Counted from the stretch's first letter, positions 1-11,360 are shown. The stretch is DNA of 64,000 nucleotides from Ostrinia nubilalis (GCF_963855985.1 NC_087093.1:4595501-4659500); one strand, 5' to 3'. Translations and numbers: made by a program. Notes: generated by a model from the letters alone, not told the origin.

Positions 1-250
1 AAAGTGGAAATTTACAAAACCTGTGTGGACTTATCTTGATAGAATTCTTAAATACTAAACTAATCGCAATATTTTCGCAATTAACTATTTAGACGACGAA
101 ATTGCCTAACTATTTATGCCTATAACATATTTGTAGTATTACTGGTTAATGATTGTGACGAGTTGAAAAAGTACTGTTTTTGCGCCAAACGGCGTAAACG
201 CTCTTAAACATGCAAAATGGATTGAATGTTGATTTCTGTTTGTTCCTTAG

Positions 251-3200
251 CTCCGGCCGTTAGCGCAAGTGCGCGTGGGCATGCTACAGTGCTCTAACAA
301 CGCTCGCGGCTTCTGCTCCAACGTGCGCTCGCCTTCCGCGCGCCTTTATCCGCCCGCCGTCGCACACCACTACACGTAAGCACATTACGCGCACACTATA
401 CACTATTCTATGTGAATCACATCATACACTAGCCCCACAAAACACTTTAGGAATTCACGGTAAACGAAAAGTTAATTCACACCACTACAAGCTAGTATCA
501 CACAATACACACTATAGTCCGGTCGCCAAGCACGTAGAATTTTGTCCAATGACCCCAAGCTACCCATCCTTATCGCTCGCGCGTAATTAACCTTAACCAA
601 GCGCAAATCACTGCAGCCGCCCGTCGCACAGTCGCGACAGCCATATAATGAGGGATTTCGCGATTGAAAAATCCGCCAGATGGCAATACGTAGACGCGAG
701 GTCCAAATGCTGCATGATTGGTTATTTTTGACATGACATTGACAGATATGTCAAAATCCACCAATCATGCAGCATTTGGACCTCCCGTCTACGTATTGCC
801 ATCTGGCGGATTTTTCAATCGTGAAAACCCTCATTACGCGCGAGCAATAAGGATGGACAGCTTGGAGTCATTGGACAAAATTATTCGTACTCGGCGACCG
901 GATTATATACGACTAGCCCCGCCCCCGCCACTGACTGATGCCATATTATGGGTCGCACCCACAGATCACAGAAACTAATGGGAGATGTGAAAAGGGGGCG
1001 GGGCCGGTGTCGCAGCAATATGCCCAAAAGCAGGACACATTGCTCGTGAAAGTAATGATGACAGCAGCGACGTCATAATGTAAACAGTTTACATTACTTG
1101 CTGCTTTAGTACTCCACTAAAGATTATTCTAACGTTGAGTACTGATACCGCAGTGGATAATGAGCACATATTTTGATTACTTTGTGTGTGTGAATTTCTA
1201 ATGCGACACTGAGTTTCGAACTCAGCGCATTAGTTGGCATCTCTCTATATCTCTATTATGAAATGCATTCCACCAGAGATGTGCGAGGATGCGTAGCGAC
1301 GGATGTGTTTGTAAAGAACCAATAGAATCGCTTCAGTTACCGAAGCGAGGTAAACGCATCAACGTTACGCATCCTCGCACATCTCTGGAGGAAACGCAGC
1401 CTAAGACACAGGGCTCCCTGTTTAAAAATTTGTTAGGGGCCCTATCTAAAAAAAGGTCATAAGGGAATCCTTTTAATGAAACTACGTAACCCTAAAAATG
1501 AACATTGCAAAATTACAGAACTTCCTTAGGTTTTCTATTTGAAGAAGTCTGCCACTGGGGCCCCTGTATTTCAGGGGCCCCGTATCATTGATACGGAAGA
1601 TACGGAGGTAGCTACGCGCCCCTGGGTCGACACTACCTTTTAAACGCACAACTATAAGCGAGTCATAACTACACGCGCGTCGTTCGTTCGTTTCAGCCAA
1701 ATGACGTCCACTGCTGCCTCCCCCAATCTACACCTAAGTGTTACTTAAGCTAAGAACTTTTGTATGGCCACATAGTGACACACATTTTATGTTTTTATTC
1801 CAGTGTAAACCTCCAGCAGTTGTCCGAAGCCCCGTACATATTAGAGTGGGCTTTGGAACACATCGACGACTCCGTGGTCAAGCTCACGTGGCATAGCTTC
1901 ATGAAAACCGTCGCAGTAGAAGAACTCAATCCGTCCAGGTAAATAGAAGCATGTGGTCAATGTGTTAAGGTTTAATTTAGTGTGAACCTCAAGAAGGTCG
2001 TGCCTGAATAAGTTATGTTTTAGGCCCCTCGCCCACGGCGACTTTTTGTAGCGATTCTGTTTCGTGTTCGCATCGATACCTACAGTCGCAATGCGGTCGC
2101 TAGCTGTGTGCCCTCGCGCACTTAAACGCGCTTCTGTCGCAATGCAAACGCAATACTGTCGCGATGCAAACGCGATTCAGTAACCCTCCCTCCGTTCTCT
2201 CTCCGATGTCGTCCGACACGGTCGCGCGTTTGCATCGATACAGTCGCGCTGCTGTAGCGCATTGTGGCATCGCTTCTACAGGGTGTTAGGTAAATGGGTA
2301 TATGAGCCGAAACTAGCCCATGTTAACATGGGCATATAAATGGTATGGTGAATTTGATATCATTTTTTTTTTAATTTTCATACAAAATAAATTTTATAAA
2401 ATCCGATTTGTATGAAAATTAAAATAATTAAAATGAAGATATTAATTTTCTGACTTCACCATACCATTTATATGCCCATGTTAACATGGGCTAGTGTCGG
2501 CTCATATACCCATTTACCTAACACCCTGTATAGTGCGTTGCAATGCGACTAACGCGCGTTAGTAGCGTCGCTCGTTTCCGAAACGTGTATCACTACAACA
2601 AGTCACCGTGGGCGAGGGCCCTTAATCTCTTTTTCAATCTCAAATACTGATTGTATTTATTTATATTATTGTTGCCCATTTCAGTGGTAAAAAGCCTTGG
2701 TTGGTGTACTTCCATTCCCCGCGTTGCTACCGGTGCTACGAGATGTATGCAGACTTCGCTATAACTGGCATTGTAAGAAATTATATTTTAAACTATCTCA
2801 GTTGGTACGGAATCCTACTTTCCAACTAATATTATTAATGCGAAAGAAATTCTGTCTGTCTGTTATTTATGCTTTCACGCCTAACATAGGACAGTTTTTG
2901 TCCCGGTTTTTGAAACAAGGACGCGCGCGAATAGTTTTTCTGTGACACTAAATTTCAAACATACGAAGCCGCGGGCAACAACTAGTTACTGATCAAAGTT
3001 GTTCGTCGCATTATGGGCGCAATGGATTTAGTATAAACTAGCGATCCGCCCCTGCTTTGCATAGGTACAATGTTATTATACTTAAAAAAAAGCTTCTTCT
3101 TGAATCACTCTAATAAAAAAAACCGCATCAAAATCCGTTGCGTAGTTTTAAAGATCTAAGCATACATAGGGATTAGGGACAGACATACAGAAAAGCGACT

Positions 3201-3755
3201 TTGTTTTATAACTAGCGGCAGCCCGCGACTTCGTACGCGTGGATCCCGTTTTACCCTCTTAGGGGTGGAGTTTCGTAAAATCCTTTCTTAGCGGATGCCT
3301 ACGTCATAACATCTACCTGCATGCCAAATTTCAGCCTGATCCGTCCAGTGGTTTGGGCTGTGTGTTGATAGATCACTATGTCAGTCAGTCAGTCACCTTT
3401 GCGTTATACATACATATATTTAGATATGTAGCGATGACGAATTATGACGCTTCTTAAATAAGCTTATTGTTCTCAGTTCCTCCAAAAAGCGGTCAACGCG
3501 GGCAAAGTGAACTGCGTCAACGAGCGCGGGCTCTGTCAGAACGAACAGATATCGAGCTACCCGTCACTACGGCTCTACCTCAACAGGAACCATAGACAAT
3601 CCTTCACCAGCGTGGTCACCATACAAGTCAGAGACCACGAACTAATGATACAGGACATCAGAAGACACTTGATAAAGTACGACGAGAATTTATTAGACGC
3701 TGTAGATAATATTGTAAGGAGTCAAGGGATCCATGCGAAGCATGATGAGTTTTAG
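251..3755 (+). CDS. DNAJC10/ERdj5-like ER thioredoxin-domain protein, 3' part (last four exons)
   Basis: Four exons join in frame: 251-375, 1804-1938, 2685-2772 and 3477-3755 (stop TAG 3753-3755), giving 208 C-terminal residues; upstream exons lie outside the window. Junctions are AG/GT, with phases 2, 2 and 0 that match across each intron. Exon 1 has a Cys-rich stretch (LQCSNNARGFCSN) typical of a thioredoxin fold. The third exon has WLVYFHSPRCYRCYEMYADF, so the redox site is CYRC rather than the usual CGHC or CGPC. The last exon has VNCVNERGLCQNEQISSYPS, the usual strand plus cis-proline region. The protein ends KHDEF, a KDEL-type ER retrieval signal. Family knowledge: ERdj5 is an ER-lumen disulfide reductase in ER-associated degradation. 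The order of thioredoxin folds plus the ER tail fits DNAJC10; another ER thioredoxin-family protein is possible because the J domain is not in view. Confidence 0.75.
517..903. mobile_element. MITE of the GTCCGGTCGCC family (TA target site)
   Basis: Long terminal inverted repeats begin GTCCGGTCGCCAAGCACGTA and are mirrored at the right end (GTACTCGGCGACCGGAT). TA lies at both flanks (515-516 and 904-905). The arms include GAATTTTGTCCAATGACCCC and its complement. There is no transposase frame. The same family occurs at 15453-15844, 22299-22365 and 40603-40812. The TA duplication suggests Tc1/mariner-type mobilisation. Confidence 0.75.
1200..1231. repeat. Small hairpin
   Basis: An inverted repeat of about 14 bases (AATGCG...CTGAGTT, loop TCG, AACTCAG...CGCATT). 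Its role is unknown; it may be the residue of a small foldback element. Confidence 0.5.
1273..1388. mobile_element. Short foldback MITE
   Basis: A 22-base terminal inverted repeat begins CCAGAGATGTGCGAGGATGC at the left and is the exact complement at the right end. It encloses about 70 bases with no coding potential. Confidence 0.65.
1681..1728 (-). mobile_element. LINE 3' tail fragment (GTTCG repeat plus CAGCCAAATGACGTCC)
   Basis: A short match to the 3' end of the non-LTR element whose reverse-transcriptase tail lies at 21845-22290. It carries (GTTC)n then TTTCAGCCAAATGACGTCCA. The element's sense direction is the minus strand, and the copy is strongly 5'-truncated. Confidence 0.55.
2022..2624. 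mobile_element. MITE with GGCCCCTCGCCCACGG ends, carrying a nested element
   Basis: The left end GGCCCCTCGCCCACGGCGAC and the right end GTCACCGTGGGCGAGGGCCC are inverted repeats. TTA lies just outside the left end, and TTAA lies just beyond the right end with a one-base slip. A separate 250-bp TA-flanked element sits inside (2279-2528), so this one is older. It lies in an intron of the DNAJC10-like gene. Confidence 0.6.
2279..2528. mobile_element. 250-bp TA-flanked MITE with CAGGGTGTTAGG ends
   Basis: Near-perfect inverted repeats of about 75 bases begin CAGGGTGTTAGGTAAATGGG and end in the complement, with TA at each side (2277-2278 and 2529-2530). A truncated relative is at 16379-16562. The TA site fits a Tc1/mariner-derived MITE. 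Confidence 0.8.
2829..2988 (-). repeat. Lepidopteran CCCGCGGCTTCG-type interspersed repeat
   Basis: It reads TAATGCGAAAG, a CTGT repeat, a CCCGGTTTTTGAAACA block, then CGAAGCCGCGGGC and CTAGTT. This is the layout of the short CTAG...TTATAATATTAG elements of Lepidoptera, described as Lep1-type nonautonomous Helitrons. Assignment is by consensus recall only. Confidence 0.55.
3212..3398 (+). repeat. CTAGCGGC...ACGCGTGGATCCCG interspersed repeat, forward copy
   Basis: It starts CTAGCGGCAGCCCGCGACTT and runs to a CAGT microsatellite. A close inverted copy is at 63142-63328, almost at the other end of the window. No coding potential is seen. Confidence 0.6.
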
Positions 3756-3791
3756 CCAAATTAATAATTTATATTTAAAATTAATATTAGC

Positions 3792-3797
3792 AATAAA
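3792..3797 (+). terminator. Poly(A) signal of the DNAJC10-like gene
   Basis: AATAAA lies 37 bases after the stop codon and is the first canonical signal downstream. Cleavage site not determined. Confidence 0.5.
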
Positions 3798-4059
3798 TCC
3801 AGTGATAAGTAGGAATTGAATTGCAATATTAATAGAATCGTTTGTGATAATGTGCCAGTTAGACACTTGGGTGGTAACATCACTTTCTATTACCACAAAT
3901 TCTCAATATTGATCTGTCTAATATTTAAAAAATATACACCACTACATTTTTATCACCGAAAAAAAAAATTCTGGGTAATGAGTTATTGATACTGATCCTA
4001 TTTATGCAAAAAAAAAGTTAAATAAAGCTACTCAAAATTTCATCCCAAAATTGGTAATA

Positions 4060-4519
4060 TTTGGACACACGCGTCGCTAGCACTATTTACGCTCAACGCA
4101 AGGCCGCCCGTTACTATGGAGAGAGATGCGACGTTGCCGGCCCGACGCTTCCTAAAGGCGGCGGTGCACGTTTGTTGTGCGGCCATTATCGGGCGGGTGC
4201 CCGCGGCCCCGCGCCGCCCTCTCGCTCGCCCGGCCGCCGGCCGCGGTCGGTCAGTTGCACGCGCGCGAGCTCTTGATCGGTCGTGAACTGTCTTGTTAAC
4301 ATTGTATCAATCAAGTCAATAGTGTCGTGCAATTATTACGTTGTCTTACCAATTCACCTCACGTGAATACGTGTTAATGATGCGTGCATTATTATTCTTG
4401 GCCGGAGAAATTGTGTAGTGCAGTTTTGCGACTGTACCGGGACAGCCACACTTCAGCACGATGCAGGGTGCTTATCAAAGCATTGAATTTTGCCGGTCCT
4501 AAGGCCGATCCTAAGCCCG
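4060..4519 (+). promoter_or_regulatory. CpG-rich promoter-like island with possible noncoding first exon
   Basis: This stretch is far richer in G+C and CpG than its surroundings. An arthropod-type initiator TCAGT is at 4251-4255, and GGTCGTG follows at +27, one base off normal DPE spacing. About 265 bases later a full-consensus donor, CCCGG/GTAAGTAT, starts at 4520. No convincing coding frame is present, so it may be a 5' untranslated exon. It could start an lncRNA, or a distant 5' exon of EAF, whose first coding exon begins after an acceptor at 12956. That link is inference. Confidence 0.35.
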
Positions 4520-4703
4520 GGTAAGTATGAAGGGAAAGTTGAATTATTTTTATTATTTTATCTAAGCGCCTACTAAAACCACCATCTAAAACTGTTCGCA
4601 CCACTCAGCTGTTATGGCGGATCTTAAATTCACGAACTACGAACGACGCGCGATCTCAATTGGAGTTACACAGTAGGTATTATTATTAACTAGTGTTAAA
4701 AAC

Positions 4704-5449
4704 TAGAGATGAAACGGATAGTTGTTTGGCCGGATACCGGATACCGGATATCCGGCCAGCTGCTAGGCCGGATAGCCGGATATCCGGCGGCCGGATAGTT
4801 GACCCATTGTCTCGTTGCATGTCGTGACGAGTTTAGCGCCGCATAGGTGCTTTGAACGCGATCAGTGGGTCTATTAGTAGAATAGACTAGTCACACTTTT
4901 CAAAAATCGAATCCGTCCGAATAGAATGTCACATTTTACTACTTGTCTAGGGGGCAGATCAATTTAGGTGATTTCGGTTGCTCCTAGTGAGTGTGTGATT
5001 GAACAGCGAAAATTAAATTAGTTTACTTGCTGTGTAATCTGACTGAACTGCATGCATCATATTGTCACCAGACCATCAGTGAAAAAAAGATCGCCTTTTT
5101 ATTTGGCAATATTTCGACATTAACAGATGTTTACTATTTATACATATATTGGTCATTAGAGTGATTAGCCCAGAAAAAAAGTTTTTTTTTTGAAAGGCCT
5201 GAATATGGCTTTTTTGTAACTTTTTGGACTTTAAATAAAAGCAGTCATTATTATAAGCCATTTTATCGATATTTACGTCAAAGATTAATGTATTTCATTT
5301 TATTAATAGGAAAATGTCGTAGTTTTTTAATATCCGGTTATCCGGTATCCGGCCGGATAGTGAGTTACTATCCGGTATCCGGCCGGATAGTAAATTTAGG
5401 CCGGATATCCGGCCTACCGGATAGTTACCGGATATCCGTTTCATCTCTA
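4704..5449. mobile_element. 746-bp hAT-type nonautonomous transposon with CCGGATA subterminal repeats
   Basis: Terminal inverted repeats are TAGAGATGAAACGGATA and complement. Both flanks carry the identical 8-bp duplication TTAAAAAC (4696-4703 and 5450-5457), the hallmark of hAT insertion. Subterminal regions are clusters of CCGGATA/TATCCGG motifs, probably transposase-binding sites. No transposase frame remains. Confidence 0.85.
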
Positions 5450-5583
5450 TTAAAAACTCACAGAAATACAACGTGACGTATTACGTAATTACTAAATTAC
5501 TGTTTTCGTCCTTTGCCCTGCGTTCAATTACAATTCTAATTACCTACTTGAAATGTTGCAATAAAAATAGCCTAAGATAGGTA

Positions 5584-6325
5584 TAGCCTGACCAGGAACA
5601 TAAAAACCCTGGCATAGAGGCGCCTCAATTGCATTTGATAGTGCAACACTGGGTACAGTCGTACCTGTGTTAAATTAATAGGCTAACTTTATGTATCAGG
5701 ATTCAGGATTACGGGCTAATTTGATATTTTCATAAATTAACGAAAAAATATTATTATAGGTAACCTGGTTTAAATAAATTAAATAAAACCATCAATCGAG
5801 CTAGTAGGATTTATTTTATTATTCATCAATAATCAAATTCAGAACTTGAATATTCAACTACAATGTCTGCTCATGAACGCATCAAACTCGGTACTTCTTT
5901 CCCAATTTCATAAAATTCAACACTTAGAAAGTGACAAAAAACTTTAAAATAGGTAGTTGAAACAAACCACAGCTAATTTTCATAGTGGACTGTACTATAC
6001 GATAAACATGTCAGTCAATTTGACAACCTTTGTTGGAAACATTATTCAGTGAAAATATTGTCCGAACCCTTAGTATTTCTCTTCGACAAATACTTTAACA
6101 CATTGTGAACCACTTTTCTTTCACGACTTTAAAAAGATTTTAGCAATTTAATTCACAAAATCAATTGCACACATTAAAATAAAGTTTGTTTACACTTTGA
6201 CAGCAATAGACTGACATGCAAAGTGACAACTCAATGAAGTTTTCAGTTACTGTTGCCATTAAAAGAAATTAGTACCATTAGTTTTCCGCAACATGGCGAG
6301 GGTTTTTATGTTCCTGGTCGGGCTA
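5584..6325. mobile_element. TA-flanked DNA element with TAGCCTGACCAGGAACATAA ends
   Basis: The left end TAGCCTGACCAGGAACATAA is mirrored by TTATGTTCCTGGTCGGGCTA at the right, with TA on each side. It is about 740 bp, with no open frame of note. It is probably a nonautonomous Tc1/mariner-like element. Confidence 0.7.
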
Positions 6326-6329
6326 TAGC

Positions 6330-7260
6330 TAAGTAATACATTATTATTATTCTGTGATGATAACACTGAAAGCCGCTGTTTTGGCAGATCTTTGAATTAC
6401 ATATTTCTTTTAAAGTCGTAGTAGCCTCGTAACGACACATTGGTGTGTATTCGTAACGTATTCACAGTAGGTAGGTATTTCATTGTATTATTAACTTACA
6501 ATTAGTGTTAACAGTCAGAATACCACGTAAAGAAGTACGTAAGTGTAATGAAACACTTATTAGAACTCAAAATTACTTGAAATGTTGCATTATAATGGTC
6601 TAAATTAGTAATAATAAGACTGGAAGCGTGGTCAAGGCGTGAGCGAGACAGACAGATCAATGTGCGAGCGCGTACGACTACTCTACTGAATGAACGAGCA
6701 GCGGAGTGGCCCAGCTGTGACGCGTAAAATAGGGACTAAAGAAAATTTAATAAAAAAATTAACTTTATAAAAATTTCAATTTTTTTTTTACCATGTAATT
6801 TTCACACATTTCTGCATAACCTGTTAAAATTTTTCCGGTGATAAAAAAATAGTGGTGTATACTCGCTAACTTATCGGTTCCTACTAATTTAATATATGTA
6901 AGAAACACTAATATGGCTAAAAAAAACAGAATCTCGCTAGTCACAGTTGTGTGATTATACAACAGTCGATATCCATATAATATGGATATCAACTATTGCT
7001 ATTCCTCGAACTGTTGAAATGAAGACGAATCTCAATTTTCAATCATGTTTAAAAAACTGATATTAGAAGCCGATATAAAAAGGTCGGAAGTATGGTAACC
7101 CTCACCTGCATTTATCAACTAAAACCAAGCCACAAAAATCGTCTCACACATGGTTTAAGTACCCTATGTATTTATTATGTTGCATTTTGTGATATTTTAA
7201 GTTAGTTTAAGTCTAATAGGTGTACCTAATAGGATAATTGGATTTTTTTGTACAATTGGT
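6330..7260. other. Intergenic, nothing recognised
   Basis: AT-rich sequence without credible exons. A 10-base-arm palindrome (GATATCCATA, spacer, TATGGATATC) is at 6968-6990. The AT-rich segment near 6770-6870 shares short inverted similarity with 3930-3970, perhaps old MITE debris. Confidence 0.4.
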
Positions 7261-7267
7261 ATTGAAA

Positions 7268-7374
7268 ATACAGCAGTTTTTATCCCGGTTTTTGAAAAGA
7301 TTGACGCCCGTGTTTGTGTTTTCCGAGACAATCCGCTATTCACGCGGGCGAAGCCGCGGGCAAAAGCTAGTAGC
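7268..7374 (-). repeat. CCCGCGGCTTCG-type repeat fragment, reverse copy
   Basis: It contains TTTTTATCCCGGTTTTTGAA and ends CGCGGGCGAAGCCGCGGGC then CTAG, the same unit as at 12608-12853 in inverse orientation. Truncated. Confidence 0.55.
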
Positions 7375-7446
7375 CATATAAAATAGTATTGACAGCTTTT
7401 GTGAAAATAGAGAAAAATATTGTTCCTTGCAATAAGTTTATCACTG

Positions 7447-8075
7447 TACTAGCGGCCGCCCGCGACTTCGTACGCGTGGATCCCGTTTTACCCCCTTCAT
7501 CTATCTTACGCGGTTTAGATTTTTTCATACAAATGTTTTTTTCCGCTAACTCCCATTCCCGTGGGAATTTTGCAATATCCTGTTGTAACTAAGCTTCAAG
7601 TTTACTAAGGTAGCTGCATGCCAAATTTCTAGCGTCTAACTTAAGCGGTTTAGATTTTTCATACAAATGTTTTTTCCCGCTAACTCCCGTTCCCGTGAGA
7701 ATTTTGCAATATCCTGTTGTAACTAAGCTTTAAGTTTACTAAGGTACCTGCATGCCGAATTTCAAGCATCTAACTTAAGCGGTTCAGATTTTTCATACAA
7801 AACGATTTTCCCGCTAATTCCCATTCCCGTGGGAATTCCTAAGTATCCTATAACCTGCCCAGGAGTATGAAGAATAATTGTACCAAGTTTCGTTAAAATC
7901 CGTCGAGTAGTTTTTGTTTCTATAAGGAACATACAGACAGACAGACAAAAATTTTACTGATTGCATTTTTGGCATCAGTATCGATCACTAATCACCCCCT
8001 GATAGTTATTTTGAAAATATATTTAATGTACGGAATTGACCTCTCTACAGATTTATTATAAGTATAGATAATAGT
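7447..8075 (+). repeat. Long CTAGCGGCCGCCCGCGACTT repeat with internal tandem units
   Basis: It starts CTAGCGGCCGCCCGCGACTT. The middle has three diverged units of about 140 bases, each with GCGGTTTAGATTTTT, CGCTAACTCCC and AATTTTGCAATATCCTG blocks. An (ACAG)n tract and the tail GATTTATTATAAGTATAGAT follow. No coding frame. It looks like a lepidopteran SINE/Helitron-like unit expanded by internal duplication. Confidence 0.55.
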
Positions 8076-8249
8076 GTGCTAGTTACAAAGGCTATTAATG
8101 TATTGATACTAATATATTTTTTTACAACATCATTACATTTTTTATTTTTCTAGCAATCTCAAAATAAAACCAATAAAATATCTTTGCATAATTTTTATTA
8201 AGGCTCAATTATTAGAATCTTTTCCAAACACAGCGGCTAGACATTGTTT

Positions 8250-9936
8250 TTATTGAATAACAGGCATTTTCACCAACAGCATCTGAAAGTAGAGAAAAAC
8301 ATGTTATTGCAAAAATATTATTTTTTAGCTGAACACCCACCGTGTTCAGGTAATTAAAGGAAAATATAAATAAATAACAAATTGTCACGCCTGAGCCACA
8401 CACATCACATCGCGATGACATTCGGGCGATATCTTGCGACTATGCGAATCTATTATCGCGATCTGTCTGGTCTAGAGGACAGAATGTATTTGGAATGATT
8501 TTGCAATGAAACAATGTACTTACATCATCATTCCTATTCAGCTTTGCATCAATAATGTCCTGGTCAACACTGCAGGGTAAGAAGAAGTCAACTATCTCAA
8601 ACATGCCCTTTGAGTCTAGAACCAGGCGATCTTCACCAACTTCTAAATTGAGATCCTTAAGTTCAACCTAAAAATAAAACTTGAATTTTAAAGACATAAT
8701 TTACATATGCCACATATTAAATACCTATCAATTATCATAAAAACAAAGCCAAGGCAAAGGTCAAAATCATATTTTATGTTGAGTTGCATCTCTTAAGTTG
8801 AAACCTGAAACTTGAAAAAAAAAATGTGTTGCCTTTCCCTTCAAACCCTAAAACCTCAATAGCTTGAAATCTGACCCCTCTAAGTTTAAATAATTAGTGT
8901 TTTCATGCACATCTCTAGCACTGCACCAATCTATTATTGTCCTTAGAAGATTATAGAATAAACATCTTTGAACTTACAGAGGCAGGTATTTTAAATTCAG
9001 CTAGTAAGTATTCTATTTCCCCAGTAGGGGGTTCTCTTCTCAGTCTATAAATAAGCTCTCTCCTTTTGGTAGATATTTTGGAAGCATCAATTTCCTCAAT
9101 GAGGGGGGACTTAATCTTCTCCTCGCACTGTTGGATATCTCTCATCTGAATGTTGTGAGACTGCAGAGTACCAATCGACTTTCTATTTTTCAGGACTGTG
9201 AATTTTAGCATATCTAACTCGAACTGGTATTTATCCTGCAAACCTTCAAAGACTATGGTGAGAAAGAAGGTCCGCCACAATTCATCTTTCTCTGTTTTCT
9301 TATAAAATTCAGGGTTAATGGCTATATCATATACTGTTGCTGGTGCCCCAGACTTATCTTGCTCAGTTCTCCCTTCCCCAATGCTCATGGGCACTCTATA
9401 GCTGGAAGGATCTTCCGAATTCAGTATTCGCATCAACTCATCATTACTGATGTCTCTCGGACTGGGTATGGAGTCTGCAGTACATATGTTTACAAAAACT
9501 TTCTTGTTGTCTGGTTTTGAGAATGTTTTTACACAGTAACCTACAAGAGGGAACAAAAAGTGAGTTTATAATTAAGGACTAACATAGATAACGTACCCAA
9601 ACCGTAGTACATTTTAGAAGTTTTTGTTTCCGGCGTCTTTATTGTTCTTTGTACGTTTACTGTGTATGAACATAATTTACCTGGTGTTGGTTTCACAGTC
9701 TTATACGGCAATGGATCCACTGTAGCAAGCAGTTTGTTGAACTCTTCTTCCATAGGATTGTCCTACAAGAATATTTTAAGATAAAAATATAAAAATATCA
9801 CGCAAAGAAACTGTGTGTACTGGTTAATCATGATGGGTAAGAAAAATAATCATAATTATCTACTTACTCTCACAATTCTCATATTCTTCTCCATTATTGA
9901 AGGGTCTATTTCCAGCGATATTGATTTTTTTGTCAT
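8250..9936 (-). CDS. PIH1D1: PIH1 domain-containing protein 1 (R2TP complex subunit)
   Basis: Five minus-strand exons join in frame to 296 residues: 9936-9868, 9762-9681, 9540-8978, 8667-8524 and 8282-8250. Introns are GT-AG; each donor is GTAAGT or GTAAAT. The large exon carries the PIH domain: GYCVKTFSKPDNKKVFVNIC, then IPSPRDISNDEL, RVPMSIGE, VYDIAINPEFY and EGLQDKYQFEL, all in the order known for PIH1D1. The C-terminal half (VELKDLNLEVGEDRL... LLVKMPVIQ) fits the CS-like fold. Human PIH1D1 is about 290 aa, so the model is full length. Family knowledge: it links RUVBL1/2 and RPAP3 with HSP90 clients such as Pol II subunits, PIKKs and snoRNPs. The last exon is only 33 nt, and AATAAA overlaps the stop codon. 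The gene is divergent from EAF. Confidence 0.93.
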
Positions 9937-11054
9937 TTTGTTTAATGGTTTCTATGGTACCAAGTCACACCAAGTGCCAATAATTTCTAAAAGCAGGCAG
10001 ATTTTCAAGTTCAACAAAATGAACGATGTTTTTTTTCCAAATGTGACATTTTGATAAGAGATGACAGTTTTGACAAATTTGACACACATTTGCCAAATCT
10101 GTCATGAGTGTGCTCTTTTTTTATCATACAATTTTATCTTTTGTACTGTAGTAGAAGTAAATCTTACCAACATAGAGGAATTAATTCCTCTATGCTTACC
10201 AAGCAAGGAAAGAAAATCATCAGATTCGAAATGAAAATGTTATGCTGCTATAAATTAGGTTTAAGAGCGTGCCGTAGCAGTTGTACGTCTTAATTAACCA
10301 TAGAACCATAATCTCTCTTTTTCTCTTTTTAAAACGGTAAAAGAGAAAGATAATGTCACAGTGAGAAAAAGAGCTCACCGCTGCGCGCGCGCTATGGTTT
10401 GAAATGTGAAAGTTATGTGTTTGGTGGACTTGCGAATGCATCAAGCTTCTGACCAAACAAGAACATGTCATCATGAACTATAATGACTTTTTTCGTGAGC
10501 TGAAGATATCGATTAAATAACTTTAAAAGATCAACTTAGAAAACAATGTGTTACACTTAAAATACATCTTTATCCACTTTTTTTTTTTTCAATTAAAATT
10601 ATTAAAATTCCAAGGCACGTCCATCCTAATCCATGAAAGACAACTTATTTATTTAGGCTTACAAAAGGCAAAAGGAGCCTCTTCGAGGCTTAAAAATAAA
10701 CATTTATCAATGTTCGGTTATTCGGTGGTTAATAGGTACGAATTTGGGCAGTAACTGAGACTTCGGTTTTATTAAACGGTCTGGACCGTCAACCCAGCAT
10801 TGCTTAATTTATTCAATTAAAACATTAATTGCACAAAATTGACTACAAAAAATATTGAATGTTTTTACCCGACTGCGCCGCCGGGGAGATCCGGTTTACA
10901 ATACCAATTCACCTACTGAGTACGAACGATACACTTATAATTCGTATTTTTCCCTCATTTAAAAGTAATGAGTAATACAATTTAAATATCACAAGATTCT
11001 GATTAAAATAATTTTGGTTTTTTGTTCGTCAACTTATATAATTACACATTTCAG

Positions 11055-11360
11055 TGCCCCGATTGCGCTAATTATCGCGGTAAAGTTCACGCGTAAACAA
11101 AGACGAAACAACGGTTTTAATCACTTTCCATTAAAAGTAAAACACTTTATTTTCACTTAAAAACAGGAAAATGAATGTTCGTGAAAGCGTTTGACTTGAG
11201 TTTGAGAAAAAGTAGCTTTTTTTCAGCTTTTACACAAAGAAGCAGTTTCGTTTTGTTTCCGTTTTAACTAGCTGACAAAGCGACACCGCGATAGGAATTT
11301 ATGATTTTCGTTCATCGTCTAGTCGCGTTGTAGTTGAAAATATTTAGCGCAATCGGGGCC
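11055..11360. mobile_element. MITE with GCCCCGATTGCGCTAA ends
   Basis: Inverted terminal repeats GCCCCGATTGCGCTAA and TTAGCGCAATCGGGGC. CAG lies immediately outside both ends, a possible 3-bp duplication. Noncoding, about 306 bp. Confidence 0.6.

Larger units (their letters stand above)
376..1803 (+). other. Intron of the DNAJC10-like gene, filled with MITEs
   Basis: This 1.4-kb intron has donor ACAC/GTAAGC and acceptor TATTCCAG/T. It contains a TA-flanked MITE, two hairpin elements and a short LINE 3' tail, listed separately. No further exon was seen. Confidence 0.7.

Noticed and set aside
4061..4276. 71-codon frame in the CpG island as a protein gene
   Set aside because: Composition is driven by GC-rich sequence (Arg/Pro/Ala/Gly), with no domain; the island fits a promoter or 5' UTR better.
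9541..9753. PIH1D1 start at the internal Met of exon 2
   Set aside because: The upstream exon 9936-9868 joins in frame with consensus splice sites and gives a length matching the family. Reading on past 9681 enters the intron.
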